A stretch of 64,000 bases of DNA from Schlesneria paludicola DSM 18645 (GCA_945876035.1 CAMCMU010000007.1:1-64000); one strand, 5' to 3'. Positions 29,068 through 39,083 are shown, counted from the first letter of the stretch. Numbers and translations are program-made. Notes: generated by a model not told the origin, from the letters alone.

Positions 29068-32000
29068 TCACGCGATGCGCAGTCCCTTGGGTAGGGCTTC
29101 TCCAAACAAAAGCGACTGGTCATCCGTTTCAAGTGTACCGACTTCGCGGACCAATTCGTGGTAGCGTTTGGCGGCGTGGTTTCGATCCATCCAAATGAGG
29201 ACGCTCTGACGAACCGTCTCGTCGATGTCTCGATAGCGGTCACCGGTCTTGCGAGCGAGTTGCATCACCGCAAAGGCGACCAGAGGACTGCTGTTGTCGA
29301 ATTGCATGAGACGGTCTAACCAGTTAACGACCGCTTCTGCCGAGAGCACTGCATTCAGCGGCCCATACACGAGCCGCCTCGCGCCGACTCGAGACAAGGC
29401 CCACAAGGCCGCTGAGCTCAACGCCGCGAAGCGGTCACGATGTAGCATGTCCAGCAACATCTCTCCCAGCTCAAATTTGACGCCGAGCGAAAGTAATTCG
29501 CACGAACCAAGCAACCGCAGCGTCTCTGCTGCCTCGTGAGGATTGCGCCCGAAGTCGTTTCCCTTCGTCAGGCCGGATGACGCGCGCAACGACTGTCGAA
29601 TTGTCGCCAAAAGCGATGCGGAAAGCGTTTTTTGCTGACCTGGCGTCAGACCACCGGCGACTCGCCTCCACAAAATCGACAGCTCGGCTCGACTGGCAGG
29701 AGTATTGAACAGGAGTTTCCCATTGAGCAGTTTCCACGTCTCCCCAACGCGCCAATCATCGACCGCCAAACCGTACCCCGGTCGCAGGGCAAACCCGGTC
29801 AGATTGATCCATCGAGCCTCGTGCTGAGCACTCCGCCAGCGACCCGCCTCAACCTCAATTAATCCCTCCCACAGCTGACGCAACAACGACGTTGGCCACT
29901 CGCCACGCTCCATCCCCAACGTTTCGACCAATCGCTTCGTCAGGCCGTCCGGGGCTTCTCCTGTCCTCGCGCTCCCCGACTTTGAAAGACGGAGCTCTGG
30001 GGAGCCGGTGACGTTGCGCGACTTTCGTTCGGCGGAAAGATGCTGATGTGTGGTTTCTGCTTGTAAGACATCGTGGTCGGATGAGGAATCACCTCGGATA
30101 CCGACCGTCTCCCGCAAAGACGGGGCCGAAGTGGCCGAGAAATCGACATCAACGAATGTGCTCGCGATAACCGCATGAGCGGCCTGCAACACGTCCTCGT
30201 CAAACACGCCCTGTCGTTCCCCAACGGCATTATGCGCGACGATGTCGGTTTGAGTCGCCGATCTGACGTCGAACAATAACTTCCACGAACGCCGTCCTTC
30301 CACTTCGCGACACCACAGATCAAGCGTGCCAATTTCGGTAAGCTTCGCTTGCAAAACAACCGTCACCGATGCCGCTTGCTTTGATTTCCCCTGTTTAAGG
30401 ACCGTCCGAATCGGAGGCAATGCTCTGATCTGGTCAGGATTGACTTCCACAAATTCGCCCGGCTTGTCAGTCAGTCGGGTACTGGAGACATACAGCGGAA
30501 ACTCGATCGGCTGCGACACACGCAACTGAAAATGACGCGAACTGAGATCGATTTCGTGTCCCGGTTCGATTCCCGCAGGAAGCAGGCACAGTGCGCGGAG
30601 TGACACCTTCTGATCCGAGTCTTGACTGGGAAGGGTGGATTCGCCATCCCGCATCTCGTCCTCGACTCCAATATAGTATGTTCGCGCCAGACCCGCTGCG
30701 ATCCGAACGCCCTCACCCCGGCGGACCATGCCGTAGTAGGCCGCTCCGCGAGCTACCGCCAGATCGAGTCGTTCGTTCTCCAGTACGATGGGTGTCCAGT
30801 GCGGATCGGTGTTGGTGCGGAACCAGCGTTCAAGCGACTCGACGACCCGTCGCTGCAACAACGGTGAGGCGAAGGCGCCTCCATTGAAGAGCACGATGTC
30901 GGGGCGAGCGGGATCGCAGTCGGATCGGCCCTGCTGCTCGTCCAACGCCACATATCGGTGGGAGGTTAGGAACGCCGCGAGATGTGTGGTCACCGAGGGA
31001 TCCGCAGCGTAGGGAAGGCCAAATTCCTGCAAGCCCGACTGAGACGTGAACGGCTTGGCATCGAGTGCGACTTCCGGAAAAAATCCACTCACGAGAAGCT
31101 CACGCACTTCTGCACGCGTCACAGAGACTTGCAGACTACCGCCGATCACCTTTGATCCGCCGCGAGGAAGCGTCAGCGTCCATTTGTCGGGCGCGTTGTC
31201 TGACATCAACACCTCTTTGAGCTGCCGACAACTGCGGACAAGGAGACTCCATTGTCGCGGCTCGAGACGTCCGTCCCCCTGGAGTCGTTTCTCAATGTGA
31301 TGTGCTAGAGCGAGATCGCAATTGTCGCCGCCGAGAATCAAGTGATCTCCAACCGCCACGCGATGGAACTGCACAGCGGCGTCGTTCGCCCGCGCGACGC
31401 GAATCAGCGTCAGATCCGTTGTCCCCCCGCCCACATCGCACACCAGTATTTTTTGACCAGGCGAAACGAGGTCGCTCCAGTTGCCGGCGTGCTTGTCGAT
31501 CCAAGCATAGAAAGCGGCCTGCGGTTCCTCGATGAGAACGATCCGGGTCAGACCTGCCTGCTTCGCCGCCTTCACCGTCAACTCACGAGCCACCTCATCA
31601 AACGATGCTGGAAGAGTCAGGACAAAGTCCTGATCGACCAACGGATGTTCGGGAAAATGTGCGTTCCAAGCTTCGCGCGCATGTTGCAGATACCGCGCGC
31701 TGACCGTGACCGGCGAGAGTTTCTCCACCTCTGCAGCGCCCTGCCATGGAAGGAGTTCTGCGGTTCGATCCACACCGGCATGACAGAGCCACGACTTCGC
31801 AGAGGCAACCATCCGTCCTGGAACAAAGGTGCCATGGTCCCGAGCGAAGTGGCCGACCAGATGCCGAGAACTCTCTCGAGGATCAACTTCGGTGAGACCC
31901 ACCTCCGAACGAATCGCCGTTCCGGTTCCGACGATCGGCGATGCCGATTGTAAACCCTTGATGCCCAAGGGACCATGTCCCGTTGGCCATGGCAAAACCG

Positions 32001-32217
32001 TAGAACCTTCCGGAAACTCGCCAATCGCGGGCTGATAGTGGAACGAAGGAAGCGTGTCTCTTGCTTCAATTTGTCCTGGGGCAACAATCTGAGGGATGAA
32101 GAACGTATGAATCCGACGAGGCTGCTCTTGAGTGTCCACGTAAGCCACTGCGCAGTTGGTCGTACCGAGATCAAGTCCCACGACATATCGGCTAGACGGA
32201 AGTTGGCTTGCTGTCAT
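29068..32217 (-). CDS. Hsp70-family protein with long C-terminal extension (DUF3731-like)
   Basis: The 1049-residue protein begins with the Hsp70 ATPase fold: GLDLGTTNCAVAYVD near residue 14, VCDVGGGTTDLTLI near 262, and the later VLFNGGAFASP and RGAAYYG segments that complete the nucleotide site. In place of the usual 250-residue substrate domain and lid, the remaining 600 residues comprise a beta-rich part and a helical C-terminal region (about 780-1045) that resembles DUF3731. Such giant Hsp70s are known in planctomycetes and proteobacteria, usually beside a DUF2760 gene and a second Hsp70; neither is present here. The length and lack of a DnaK-type EEVD tail argue against DnaK or HscA. 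Confidence 0.92.
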   Translation of the reverse strand: MTASQLPSSRYVVGLDLGTTNCAVAYVDTQEQPRRIHTFFIPQIVAPGQIEARDTLPSFHYQPAIGEFPEGSTVLPWPTGHGPLGIKGLQSASPIVGTGTAIRSEVGLTEVDPRESSRHLVGHFARDHGTFVPGRMVASAKSWLCHAGVDRTAELLPWQGAAEVEKLSPVTVSARYLQHAREAWNAHFPEHPLVDQDFVLTLPASFDEVARELTVKAAKQAGLTRIVLIEEPQAAFYAWIDKHAGNWSDLVSPGQKILVCDVGGGTTDLTLIRVARANDAAVQFHRVAVGDHLILGGDNCDLALAHHIEKRLQGDGRLEPRQWSLLVRSCRQLKEVLMSDNAPDKWTLTLPRGGSKVIGGSLQVSVTRAEVRELLVSGFFPEVALDAKPFTSQSGLQEFGLPYAADPSVTTHLAAFLTSHRYVALDEQQGRSDCDPARPDIVLFNGGAFASPLLQRRVVESLERWFRTNTDPHWTPIVLENERLDLAVARGAAYYGMVRRGEGVRIAAGLARTYYIGVEDEMRDGESTLPSQDSDQKVSLRALCLLPAGIEPGHEIDLSSRHFQLRVSQPIEFPLYVSSTRLTDKPGEFVEVNPDQIRALPPIRTVLKQGKSKQAASVTVVLQAKLTEIGTLDLWCREVEGRRSWKLLFDVRSATQTDIVAHNAVGERQGVFDEDVLQAAHAVIASTFVDVDFSATSAPSLRETVGIRGDSSSDHDVLQAETTHQHLSAERKSRNVTGSPELRLSKSGSARTGEAPDGLTKRLVETLGMERGEWPTSLLRQLWEGLIEVEAGRWRSAQHEARWINLTGFALRPGYGLAVDDWRVGETWKLLNGKLLFNTPASRAELSILWRRVAGGLTPGQQKTLSASLLATIRQSLRASSGLTKGNDFGRNPHEAAETLRLLGSCELLSLGVKFELGEMLLDMLHRDRFAALSSAALWALSRVGARRLVYGPLNAVLSAEAVVNWLDRLMQFDNSSPLVAFAVMQLARKTGDRYRDIDETVRQSVLIWMDRNHAAKRYHELVREVGTLETDDQSLLFGEALPKGLRIA

Positions 32218-32275
32218 ATTTGCTGATCGTTCCCACGGCCGCCTTCATTTGTCTGAAAAAGTGCAGGCGTTCCGC

Positions 32276-33454
32276 TTAACGAATCACAAGGCAAGACGGA
32301 CTATGGACAGCAACCGGCTGTTGAAGCAACTTTAAGGCACCCGTCTGCGGATCGATATGAAAGACGACAACATTGTTACCGGGCATATTGGCACAGATCA
32401 AACATTCACCCTGAGGGGTAATCACCAGATTCTGTGGGCCTTTGCCGAGGCTCGGCTCAATTGCGACCAAAGAGAGACTGCCGTCCTCCGCAATTCGATA
32501 AGAGGCGATGCTGTCATGCCCCCTATTGGTTCCATACAGGAAACGACCGTCAGGAGTAATTTTTAAATCGGCACAAAAACTCGATCCTTCAAACCCGTCA
32601 GGAAGTGTCGAAATCGTCTTTTGTTCAATCAGCATTCCGGAGAGGGTGTCATAATCGAATTTTGTGACCGAATTCGCGAGTTCGTTGATGACATAGACAA
32701 ACTTGCCATTCGGATGAAACGTCAGATGGCGCGGCCCAGCTTCTCGTGGTGTTCTGACGAATGGCTGTTGATTCGGTGTCAACTTTCCAGTCACGGCGTC
32801 TAGTCGATAACAAAAGATCTGATCAAGTCCTAAATCTGCTGCAAAAGCAAATCGATTGTCTGGGCTGAATACAATACAGTGAGCACGTGCTTGGTCCTGC
32901 GGTGGTTTGGGTGTGCGCCCCAAAGTGGCTGTGTGTTGAAAAAAGGATGCCGCTTCAGATAACGAGCCGTCTGAATTGACCGGAAACGTCGCCACGCTGC
33001 CGGTTGAATAATTGGCAACCGCGACGGTCTTGCCAGTCGCATCGACATCCAAATAACACGCCGCAGACCCGCGGGCGGATTGACGGTTCAACAACTTCAG
33101 CTGTCCTGTTCGTGCGACAAGTTGATAGGCTGCAACTTGTTCGCTGTCCCCGCCTCCAAATGCTCCCGGTGCGTGAATCGAGTACAGAAATTTTTCATCC
33201 GGAGACACGACAATGAAAAACGGATTCTCAACAGATTTCGTCCCTTGAATAAATATCAGTTGACCCGTTATCGGGTTCAATCGATACGAATGAATCGCAC
33301 CCTGTTCTCCGGTCGCAAAAGACGTGACGAAGACGAGAAGTTCCTGTGAATCTGCTGCCTGAGTCTCGATGACCATGAACGCACCAATAAAAATTGTAAG
33401 TAGAAGTCGCAGTGCCAAAATCGGAAACAGAAGTCGCTTTGCGAGATTTGTCAT
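32276..33454 (-). CDS. Exported lactonase-family beta-propeller (6-phosphogluconolactonase-like)
   Basis: The 392-residue protein has a signal peptide (about 1-34, ending TQAADS). It then shows seven-bladed propeller repeats: SPDEKFLYSIH, DATGKTVAVANY, SPDNRFAFAADLG, HPNGKFVYVINE, TPDGRFLYGTNRG. This is the YbhE/Pgl lactonase superfamily. Because it is exported, cytosolic 6-phosphogluconolactone is unlikely as substrate; an extracytoplasmic lactone or a structural role is more plausible. The start ATG at 33454 is preceded three bases upstream by a run of ten G, which must act as the Shine-Dalgarno. A longer frame to 33499 reads through the G run. Confidence 0.88.
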   Translation of the reverse strand: MTNLAKRLLFPILALRLLLTIFIGAFMVIETQAADSQELLVFVTSFATGEQGAIHSYRLNPITGQLIFIQGTKSVENPFFIVVSPDEKFLYSIHAPGAFGGGDSEQVAAYQLVARTGQLKLLNRQSARGSAACYLDVDATGKTVAVANYSTGSVATFPVNSDGSLSEAASFFQHTATLGRTPKPPQDQARAHCIVFSPDNRFAFAADLGLDQIFCYRLDAVTGKLTPNQQPFVRTPREAGPRHLTFHPNGKFVYVINELANSVTKFDYDTLSGMLIEQKTISTLPDGFEGSSFCADLKITPDGRFLYGTNRGHDSIASYRIAEDGSLSLVAIEPSLGKGPQNLVITPQGECLICANMPGNNVVVFHIDPQTGALKLLQQPVAVHSPSCLVIR

Positions 33455-33457
33455 AAT

Positions 33458-33467
33458 CCCCCCCCCC
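33458..33467 (-). repeat. Homopolymer of ten G as ribosome binding site of the lactonase gene
   Basis: Ten consecutive C on the plus strand read as G10 three bases before the lactonase ATG. Long G runs slip during replication, so the length may vary between cells. A change would alter Shine-Dalgarno strength and spacing, and would shift the frame of any initiation upstream of the tract. Confidence 0.7.
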
Positions 33468-33860
33468 AAGAAAAACTCCGCAATGGAGGGCCCTAACAAT
33501 TCCGTTAAGGTCCTCGCATGAGTATAACGGCCGATTGGGGACTGTCACGCCAACGGAACCGACAATCCCCTCCGTGATGATGAGGAACATTTGTCGTTTG
33601 ATTTGTGTTTTGTGTTGACAGATAAACAAGTCAAGGCCTTACGAATACGACGCTTCTCCGCAGTGGCACAGAAATGTTCTGGCTAAGACACGAACTTTTC
33701 ACCTGCTCCGGCTTGCAGCCTGAGTGCAGCATCATTTAGTATTTTCGGACGGCACTCAATTAACGTCTTCCAAGACTCGAAAATTCCGAGGCTTAAACAT
33801 TTTTACCGGACTGCAAATCACTTCCAACACGCTCTAGACTTCCAACGTAGTCAGGCCGAA

Positions 33861-33890
33861 GGCACTGGATGGCACAGGATGGCACAGGAT
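33861..33890. repeat. Three tandem copies of a 10-base unit, GGCAC(T/A)GGAT
   Basis: The unit GGCACTGGAT is followed by two copies of GGCACAGGAT with no spacing. It lies about 110 bases before the ABC operon start. The spacing of one unit per ten bases (one helical turn) would suit repeated binding of a regulator on one DNA face; slippage is the simpler origin. Confidence 0.7.
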
Positions 33891-33997
33891 TCATAGTCGA
33901 TTTGGTGTTTTTGTGTCAGGTTTCAGTTTCAACATCGAGTCGTGGGCGAATCACTTCAAACCTTTGACTGAATTGTTTTTTAGCATCATCTGTCAGA

Positions 33998-34924
33998 ATG
34001 GGACATCGCATGCGTCAACCGGACCAATCCTCCGAATCCGTCATTGAGGTACGCAACCTGACGAAGGTTTATCGCGATTTTTGGGGGCGTCCGAAGGTTC
34101 GAGCGCTCAATGCGTTGAGCTTCGACGTGAAGCCCGGCGAAGTCTTCGGCCTGCTCGGCCCCAATGGATCAGGCAAGACGACAACTCTCAAGCTGCTGCT
34201 AGGATTGCTCTTCCCGACTGACGGGGAAATTAAAGTTTTGGGCAAACCGGCAGCGGATGTTACCAAGAACGAAAGAATCGGTTATCTGCCTGAAGAGTCG
34301 TATCTCTACAGGTTTTTAAATGCCCATGAGACCCTCGATTTTTACGGCCGATTATTCAAAATGCCCAGCTCGGTACGAAAAGAGCGGGCTCAAAAGTTGC
34401 TCGATTTGGTGAAACTCGATCCGCGTGCACATCGACGCCAACTGAAGGAATATTCCAAGGGGATGACGCGCAGAATCGGATTGGCTCAGGCACTGATTAA
34501 TGACCCCGATCTTGTCGTACTGGATGAACCGACAAGCGGACTCGACCCGCTGGGCAATCGTGATATGAAAGATTTGATTCTGGAATTGAAGAACCAGGGA
34601 AAAACCGTCTTGATGTGTAGCCATCTCTTGGCCGACGTCCAAGATGTGTGTGATCGAATTGCGATTCTTTATGGAGGTGAGCTCAAGGTCATGGGGCGAG
34701 TCGATCAGTTGCTCAAGGCTCAGGATGAAACCCAGATTCGCACCTCAAAACTCAGTGACACCGCCATCAAAGACGTGGAAGCGGTTCTGAAAAAGCATGG
34801 GGCCAATGTCCTTAAGATTGATCAGCCAACAGCCAACTTGGAAGATTTGTTCCTCAAGACGGTGGAAGAAAGTCGAGACCGCCCCGGGCATCGGCTTATT
34901 CAAGAAGGAACACCTGTGTCCTAA
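33998..34924 (+). CDS. ABC transporter ATP-binding protein
   Basis: The 308-residue protein has Walker [10 protein letters not shown] (about 51-59), the Q-loop region LPEESYLYR, the signature [10 protein letters not shown] and Walker [14 protein letters not shown], with a switch histidine in CSHLLADV. The group is that of ABC-2-type exporters such as the DRA/CcmA family, which pump lipids, polysaccharides or drugs, or drive gliding and envelope machines. About 80 residues follow the nucleotide-binding domain. ATG at 33998 is used, and an ATG four codons later is possible. It opens a three-gene operon with a permease and a membrane-anchored TPR-like protein. Confidence 0.93.
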   Translation: MGHRMRQPDQSSESVIEVRNLTKVYRDFWGRPKVRALNALSFDVKPGEVFGLLGPNGSGKTTTLKLLLGLLFPTDGEIKVLGKPAADVTKNERIGYLPEESYLYRFLNAHETLDFYGRLFKMPSSVRKERAQKLLDLVKLDPRAHRRQLKEYSKGMTRRIGLAQALINDPDLVVLDEPTSGLDPLGNRDMKDLILELKNQGKTVLMCSHLLADVQDVCDRIAILYGGELKVMGRVDQLLKAQDETQIRTSKLSDTAIKDVEAVLKKHGANVLKIDQPTANLEDLFLKTVEESRDRPGHRLIQEGTPVS

Positions 34925-35060
34925 GAGACCTTTCGGGACTTTAGAGTGGTTCTTGTCTGACCACGCGAAAATATCGTTGCGTCTGCGGTCCGTTCCTTAT
35001 TCGTCGCCGATTTGCTGTACTAGTTAAAGCGTCATCGTAAAACGAGGATGAGCCACTACC

Positions 35061-36740
35061 ATGTCTTTTGATCCGCAGCCATTGTTTTTCTGGTATCGCG
35101 TAGACCCGATTAACAAGTTTATGGAAGCTGGGGCCATTCCGTTTTGGCTGGTCGTTTCCGGCATATTCGGCTTGGTCGTACTGTCCATTTCGATTCTGAA
35201 TATTTTTATAATCCATCGCAGAGCGGGTGGCAGAGTTCTCGTCAGGGAAACTGCGGGCTGCATTTCAGACCTATCCAGCATTTCCCTTCGTCGTGTGTTC
35301 GCCCTCACCAAACTGACATTTCTTGAAGCCTATCGCCGAAAGGCTCTGGCTGTTTTCGTTGTGTTTGGATTATTGTTCATGTTCGCTGGCTGGTTCATGG
35401 GCGGTACCGGTGAAATCACGAACGACCAAGTGAAAATTTACGTCAGTTTCGTACTGCGGGCCATCACTTGGCTCACGCTACCCGTTGTCGTGGTGCTCTC
35501 TTGCTTCGGCATTCCGGAAGATATTCGTCTGCGATCGATTCACACCGTTGTCACAAAGCCTGCGCGGCGGTTGGAGATCGTTCTTGGTCGAATTCTCGGC
35601 TTCAGCCTCATCGGAACAGTGGTGCTGGTCGTGATGTCCGCAGTGGGATATGTCTGGATCGTTCGGCAAATCCCCAAAGAGGCGAAGGAAAACGGCATGT
35701 TAACATGCCGCGTCCCGTCCTACGGAAAGTTGTTGTTTCTGGATCGGTCTGGATTACCGGTTGCCTCCGGAATTAACGTGGGTGATGTGTGGGAATTTCA
35801 AAGTTTCATTGAGGGAGCCACAGCCGCTCGAGCAATCTGGAAGTTCGAAAACGTCAATGAGCTTGCGTTGGATGCGGATGGGAACCTCAATTTGGAAAAT
35901 CGGTTCTCCGCATTCCGAAGTTATAAAGGTGATATGAAGCGGCAATTATTTTACGATTTCAAGTTTACAAACCCCGAAAAGCAAGTCGGACCTGATCACA
36001 AGCCATTGAGTTTTACGACCGAACCCCGCGAGGTCAACGAATTTCGAGGATCGACGGATAAAATCCCGCGCAAGCTCAGTCGTATCGGTGAGGCGAACAC
36101 TTATGATCTCATCAACGATTTTGTGACGGCGAGTGGGTCTCTTACTGTGGAAGTCTCCTGCCTTGATCGTCAGCAGTATATCGGCTTGGCGAGGCCCGAT
36201 TTATTCATTCGCAAGCCAGATCAACCCTTTTGGTATGGCTATGCCAAGGCCACATTAGGAATTGAACTGTTGCTCCTCTTGGTCTCGATCATCAGCGTGA
36301 CCGCAAGTACGTTCCTCAAGGGGCCCATTGCCGCCCTGACCACAACATGTCTTCTCCTACTGGGTGGTGAGGCGTCGCACAAATTCATGGACGATTTACT
36401 GATTGGACTGATGCGTCCGGAAGGATTTAAGGGGGGAGGATTTCTCGAGTCAATCTATCGACTCGTGACTCACGCCAACTTGGTAACAGAACTGCCAGAC
36501 AATCCCGCGGTTCTCATTATGAAGAATTTTGATTCCATGTTGACGGTGATGATGTACGTTTTCAAGTCGATTATTCCACGGTTAAAGTATTTCAACATGT
36601 CTGATTATGTTTCGAATGGATTCGATGTCCCGTGGAATGAGTCTGTTGTGCCCAGTCTGGTCGTCACCCTGGGATATTTTTTACCGTGTGTGTTGCTGGG
36701 GTACTTCGCACTCCGGATTCGTGAATTGGAATCCAAATGA
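35061..36740 (+). CDS. ABC-2-type permease with large soluble domain
   Basis: The 559-residue protein has a membrane segment near residue 30-55, a cluster around 90-190, and several C-terminal segments (about 400-430, 440-460, 530-550). Between them is a soluble region of about 200 residues (about 210-400) that probably lies outside the cytoplasm. It contains the RVFALTKLTFLEAYRRK motif typical of ABC-2 permeases of the NosY/GldF type. It follows the ATPase gene after 136 bases and its stop overlaps the next start in ATGA. The substrate is unknown. The extracytoplasmic domain may contact the third operon product. Confidence 0.85.
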   Translation: MSFDPQPLFFWYRVDPINKFMEAGAIPFWLVVSGIFGLVVLSISILNIFIIHRRAGGRVLVRETAGCISDLSSISLRRVFALTKLTFLEAYRRKALAVFVVFGLLFMFAGWFMGGTGEITNDQVKIYVSFVLRAITWLTLPVVVVLSCFGIPEDIRLRSIHTVVTKPARRLEIVLGRILGFSLIGTVVLVVMSAVGYVWIVRQIPKEAKENGMLTCRVPSYGKLLFLDRSGLPVASGINVGDVWEFQSFIEGATAARAIWKFENVNELALDADGNLNLENRFSAFRSYKGDMKRQLFYDFKFTNPEKQVGPDHKPLSFTTEPREVNEFRGSTDKIPRKLSRIGEANTYDLINDFVTASGSLTVEVSCLDRQQYIGLARPDLFIRKPDQPFWYGYAKATLGIELLLLLVSIISVTASTFLKGPIAALTTTCLLLLGGEASHKFMDDLLIGLMRPEGFKGGGFLESIYRLVTHANLVTELPDNPAVLIMKNFDSMLTVMMYVFKSIIPRLKYFNMSDYVSNGFDVPWNESVVPSLVVTLGYFLPCVLLGYFALRIRELESK

Positions 36741-38080
36741 ACAATATGACAACCGCTCAAGCCAATAAATTTGTCTATCTTTGCGGCATTGTGCTGTTAT
36801 TAATCCCGATTATCTGGCTGGGATTGCCCTCCGACGGGAACGCAGGGTCTGGGGGCAAATTGTCCCAACTTCGGACGCGATATGAGCTGGGCGAGAGTGA
36901 CTTAGGAGACATTGATCCCTCGGGTGCCGCAATGAATCTGGTCTTGCTAGGGATGCGTGGAGTTGCGGTGAATTTGCTGTGGATCGATCTCGACAATCAA
37001 AAGAACATGAAGCGTTGGTCCGAAATGCAAGCGGTGACTGAGTCGATCGTCAGACTCCAGCCTCACTTCGACAAAATATGGGAATTCAATGGATGGAACT
37101 TAGCCTACAATACGTCCGCCGAATGGGATGCCGTACCGGATCGATATTTTTGGGTAAAAGCGGGTGGTAAGTTTATCAAGCGCGGCGTGGACCGAAATCG
37201 CAAGTCAACTCACCTTCAATACCACCTTGGAAACATCTATCAGAAAAAGATCGGCATCGCTGACGAGTCAAAATACTATCGCAAGTATTTCTTGCGTGAC
37301 CCCGATCCCAAATTTAACAACGGACCGGATCGTGATTTCAATCCGGACGAAATGGACAACTATCTGGTCGCCAAAAAGACATTTTTGTTGGCGATGGTTA
37401 AAGAACAAACGAATCCGCAGCATATCCTCGATATCTCACTCTTCAAGACATCACCCGCACGGTGTCAGTTTGACTATGCTGTTGCACTCCAAAAAGATGG
37501 TCTGTTCGGAGAGCAGACTCGTGAAGCTTGGCAGGATGCTTTGAATGACTGGACCCTGAAGTATGGCAGGGAATTTTTCCAAGTCAAAATTCAAGACCAA
37601 GTGCAAAGCATTCAAATGGAAATGACTCGACCGGAAATCAAGGCTGTCGCAAAGTCTCCCGATGACGTACCGAAAATTGCTGCGATGATTGAGCATTACC
37701 GCAAAATGGTGAATTACTATTACTGGAGAACGCGAGGAACAATCGAGTCCGAACGAGAGACATCCGAAGCCCATCGCGATTTGTACGAAGGTGCTCAACT
37801 TTACAAAAAGCAGGAGTTGGCCAAAGCACAGGAATCTTTGCTCAGCGGAATGCAAAAAATGGAATCCCTTCTAAAGAGGAAGGGCAATGAAAGCCTGGCG
37901 GACGAAAACGATCTCAATGAAGAGTGCCTTCTGGGAGTGCTGATTTGGATTGATATTCATCGACTTGTCGGCGAACAGATCCCTGAACGTTTTCCGCTCG
38001 ATTGGCTGAAGGCAAAAATGGAAGGCAACGCTGAAACGATGAACAAAGTGAATCGAAGGCTTCGGCTGCTGGTTGAATAG
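36737..38080 (+). CDS. Membrane-anchored TPR-like protein of the ABC operon
   Basis: The 447-residue protein has one N-terminal membrane segment (about 12-30) and is otherwise hydrophilic and helical. GVAVNLLWIDLDNQKN, SIVRLQPHFDKIWEFNGWNLAYN and HLQYHLGNIYQKK look like degenerate tetratricopeptide repeats. I recognise no enzyme domain. Its start overlaps the permease stop by four bases (ATGA), which shows translational coupling, so it is very likely a dedicated part of this transporter, for example a scaffold on the periplasmic side. It ends the operon, with a 1-kb gene-poor region after it. Confidence 0.8.
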   Translation: MNNMTTAQANKFVYLCGIVLLLIPIIWLGLPSDGNAGSGGKLSQLRTRYELGESDLGDIDPSGAAMNLVLLGMRGVAVNLLWIDLDNQKNMKRWSEMQAVTESIVRLQPHFDKIWEFNGWNLAYNTSAEWDAVPDRYFWVKAGGKFIKRGVDRNRKSTHLQYHLGNIYQKKIGIADESKYYRKYFLRDPDPKFNNGPDRDFNPDEMDNYLVAKKTFLLAMVKEQTNPQHILDISLFKTSPARCQFDYAVALQKDGLFGEQTREAWQDALNDWTLKYGREFFQVKIQDQVQSIQMEMTRPEIKAVAKSPDDVPKIAAMIEHYRKMVNYYYWRTRGTIESERETSEAHRDLYEGAQLYKKQELAKAQESLLSGMQKMESLLKRKGNESLADENDLNEECLLGVLIWIDIHRLVGEQIPERFPLDWLKAKMEGNAETMNKVNRRLRLLVE

Positions 38081-39083
38081 TCACGTTTCCTGAAGAGATT
38101 GCGTTTTTTCCAAGCCGGATTATATCGAACCGTCTTGCAATCGTGTCGAAGAAAATGGTGTTTCGTTTGGCCGGCTGACAATCAATCCGCCGGCGGGGTT
38201 ACTTCGAAACAACGCCGCCTTGGCTTGGTGTTCGCAGATGAACCGATTCTCGACTTAGGAAGTCACTCTTGGTTGGGCGGGGCGATTCCCGCAAGGCGTG
38301 TCACTGGCAGCGAAAACGTGTGCGGCGGGGAGCCTTAAAAGCCTTCGGAAACGTTGATCTCGAGCGACTCGTAGAGATTCACCGAGCTGTCGGCGTTTGT
38401 CCCATTGCCCCGGGTGATCTGTTTCCGGCCATTCCAGACAGAGAACGATGCAGACCACCCTGATGCCGCGTCTCAGGCAAGGCCCGGATCCAGAGTGTTA
38501 CTGAAACTTGGTAGCAACAGGCGTACTTCGCGCCACCAGCCGTCGTGAATTTGACGTGACTTACAACGCGAGAGATGACTACGAAGAACAAGCCATCCTC
38601 AGAGGACCAGTGACTCCGAGTGACTGTCCGCGAATGACCGAGCCCCCAAGATTCTGCTGTTCAACGATCTCGTGTCGGGTTGGATCAATTTGGATCGGTC
38701 GACGTTAGGACAACAACGCGTAAACGATCGTCAAGAGACGACAGCACACCGAGTCGGAGTGCTGTCGGAACAGATCCTAGAACGTCAGCCTGACCGTAAA
38801 ATTTCTGCAGGCCTAGTTCACAACGGACATGCTGACCGGTGTGATGCCGAATTCGTTGTTTGGGATCTTCTTTCGCAACGAAATCATGCCTGTTTATCGA
38901 TTAGACTGCGTGTCTCTCATGAGGATGAGATAGCCTGTTTGTTGTCTTGCCTCGGTTGACCTGCAAAAATAGGTAGCGAACAGTTCGCGGAGGTCCCTAG
39001 GGATCCTCGTCGTCAGCCGATAGCTGGACAGCGGATACATTAGAACCGAATTTGACAACAGAACGCCTGACCTCGGAATTGAC
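38081..39083. other. One-kilobase gene-poor stretch with ORF debris
   Basis: No intact gene can be supported between the ABC operon and the methyltransferase gene. Forward frames near 38500-38960 look protein-like in pieces (FDVTYNARDDYEEQAILRG near 38550, then in another frame ILLFNDLVSGWINLDRSTLG near 38660) and may be a decayed gene with a frameshift. I do not recognise the family. A T6 tract at 38104-38109 lacks a convincing hairpin before it. Confidence 0.35.

Larger units (their letters stand above)
33455..33997. promoter_or_regulatory. Divergent region with G10 tract and a tandem 10-base repeat
   Basis: This 540-base region separates the outward-reading lactonase and ABC transporter genes. 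It contains the ten-C run at 33458-33467 (G10 on the lactonase strand) and three tandem copies of a ten-base unit at 33861-33890. No ORF is supported. Promoters for both genes are expected but not identified. Confidence 0.5.

Noticed and set aside
31342-31953. Forward frame of 203 codons
   Set aside because: It is the antisense shadow of the Hsp70 ATPase domain.
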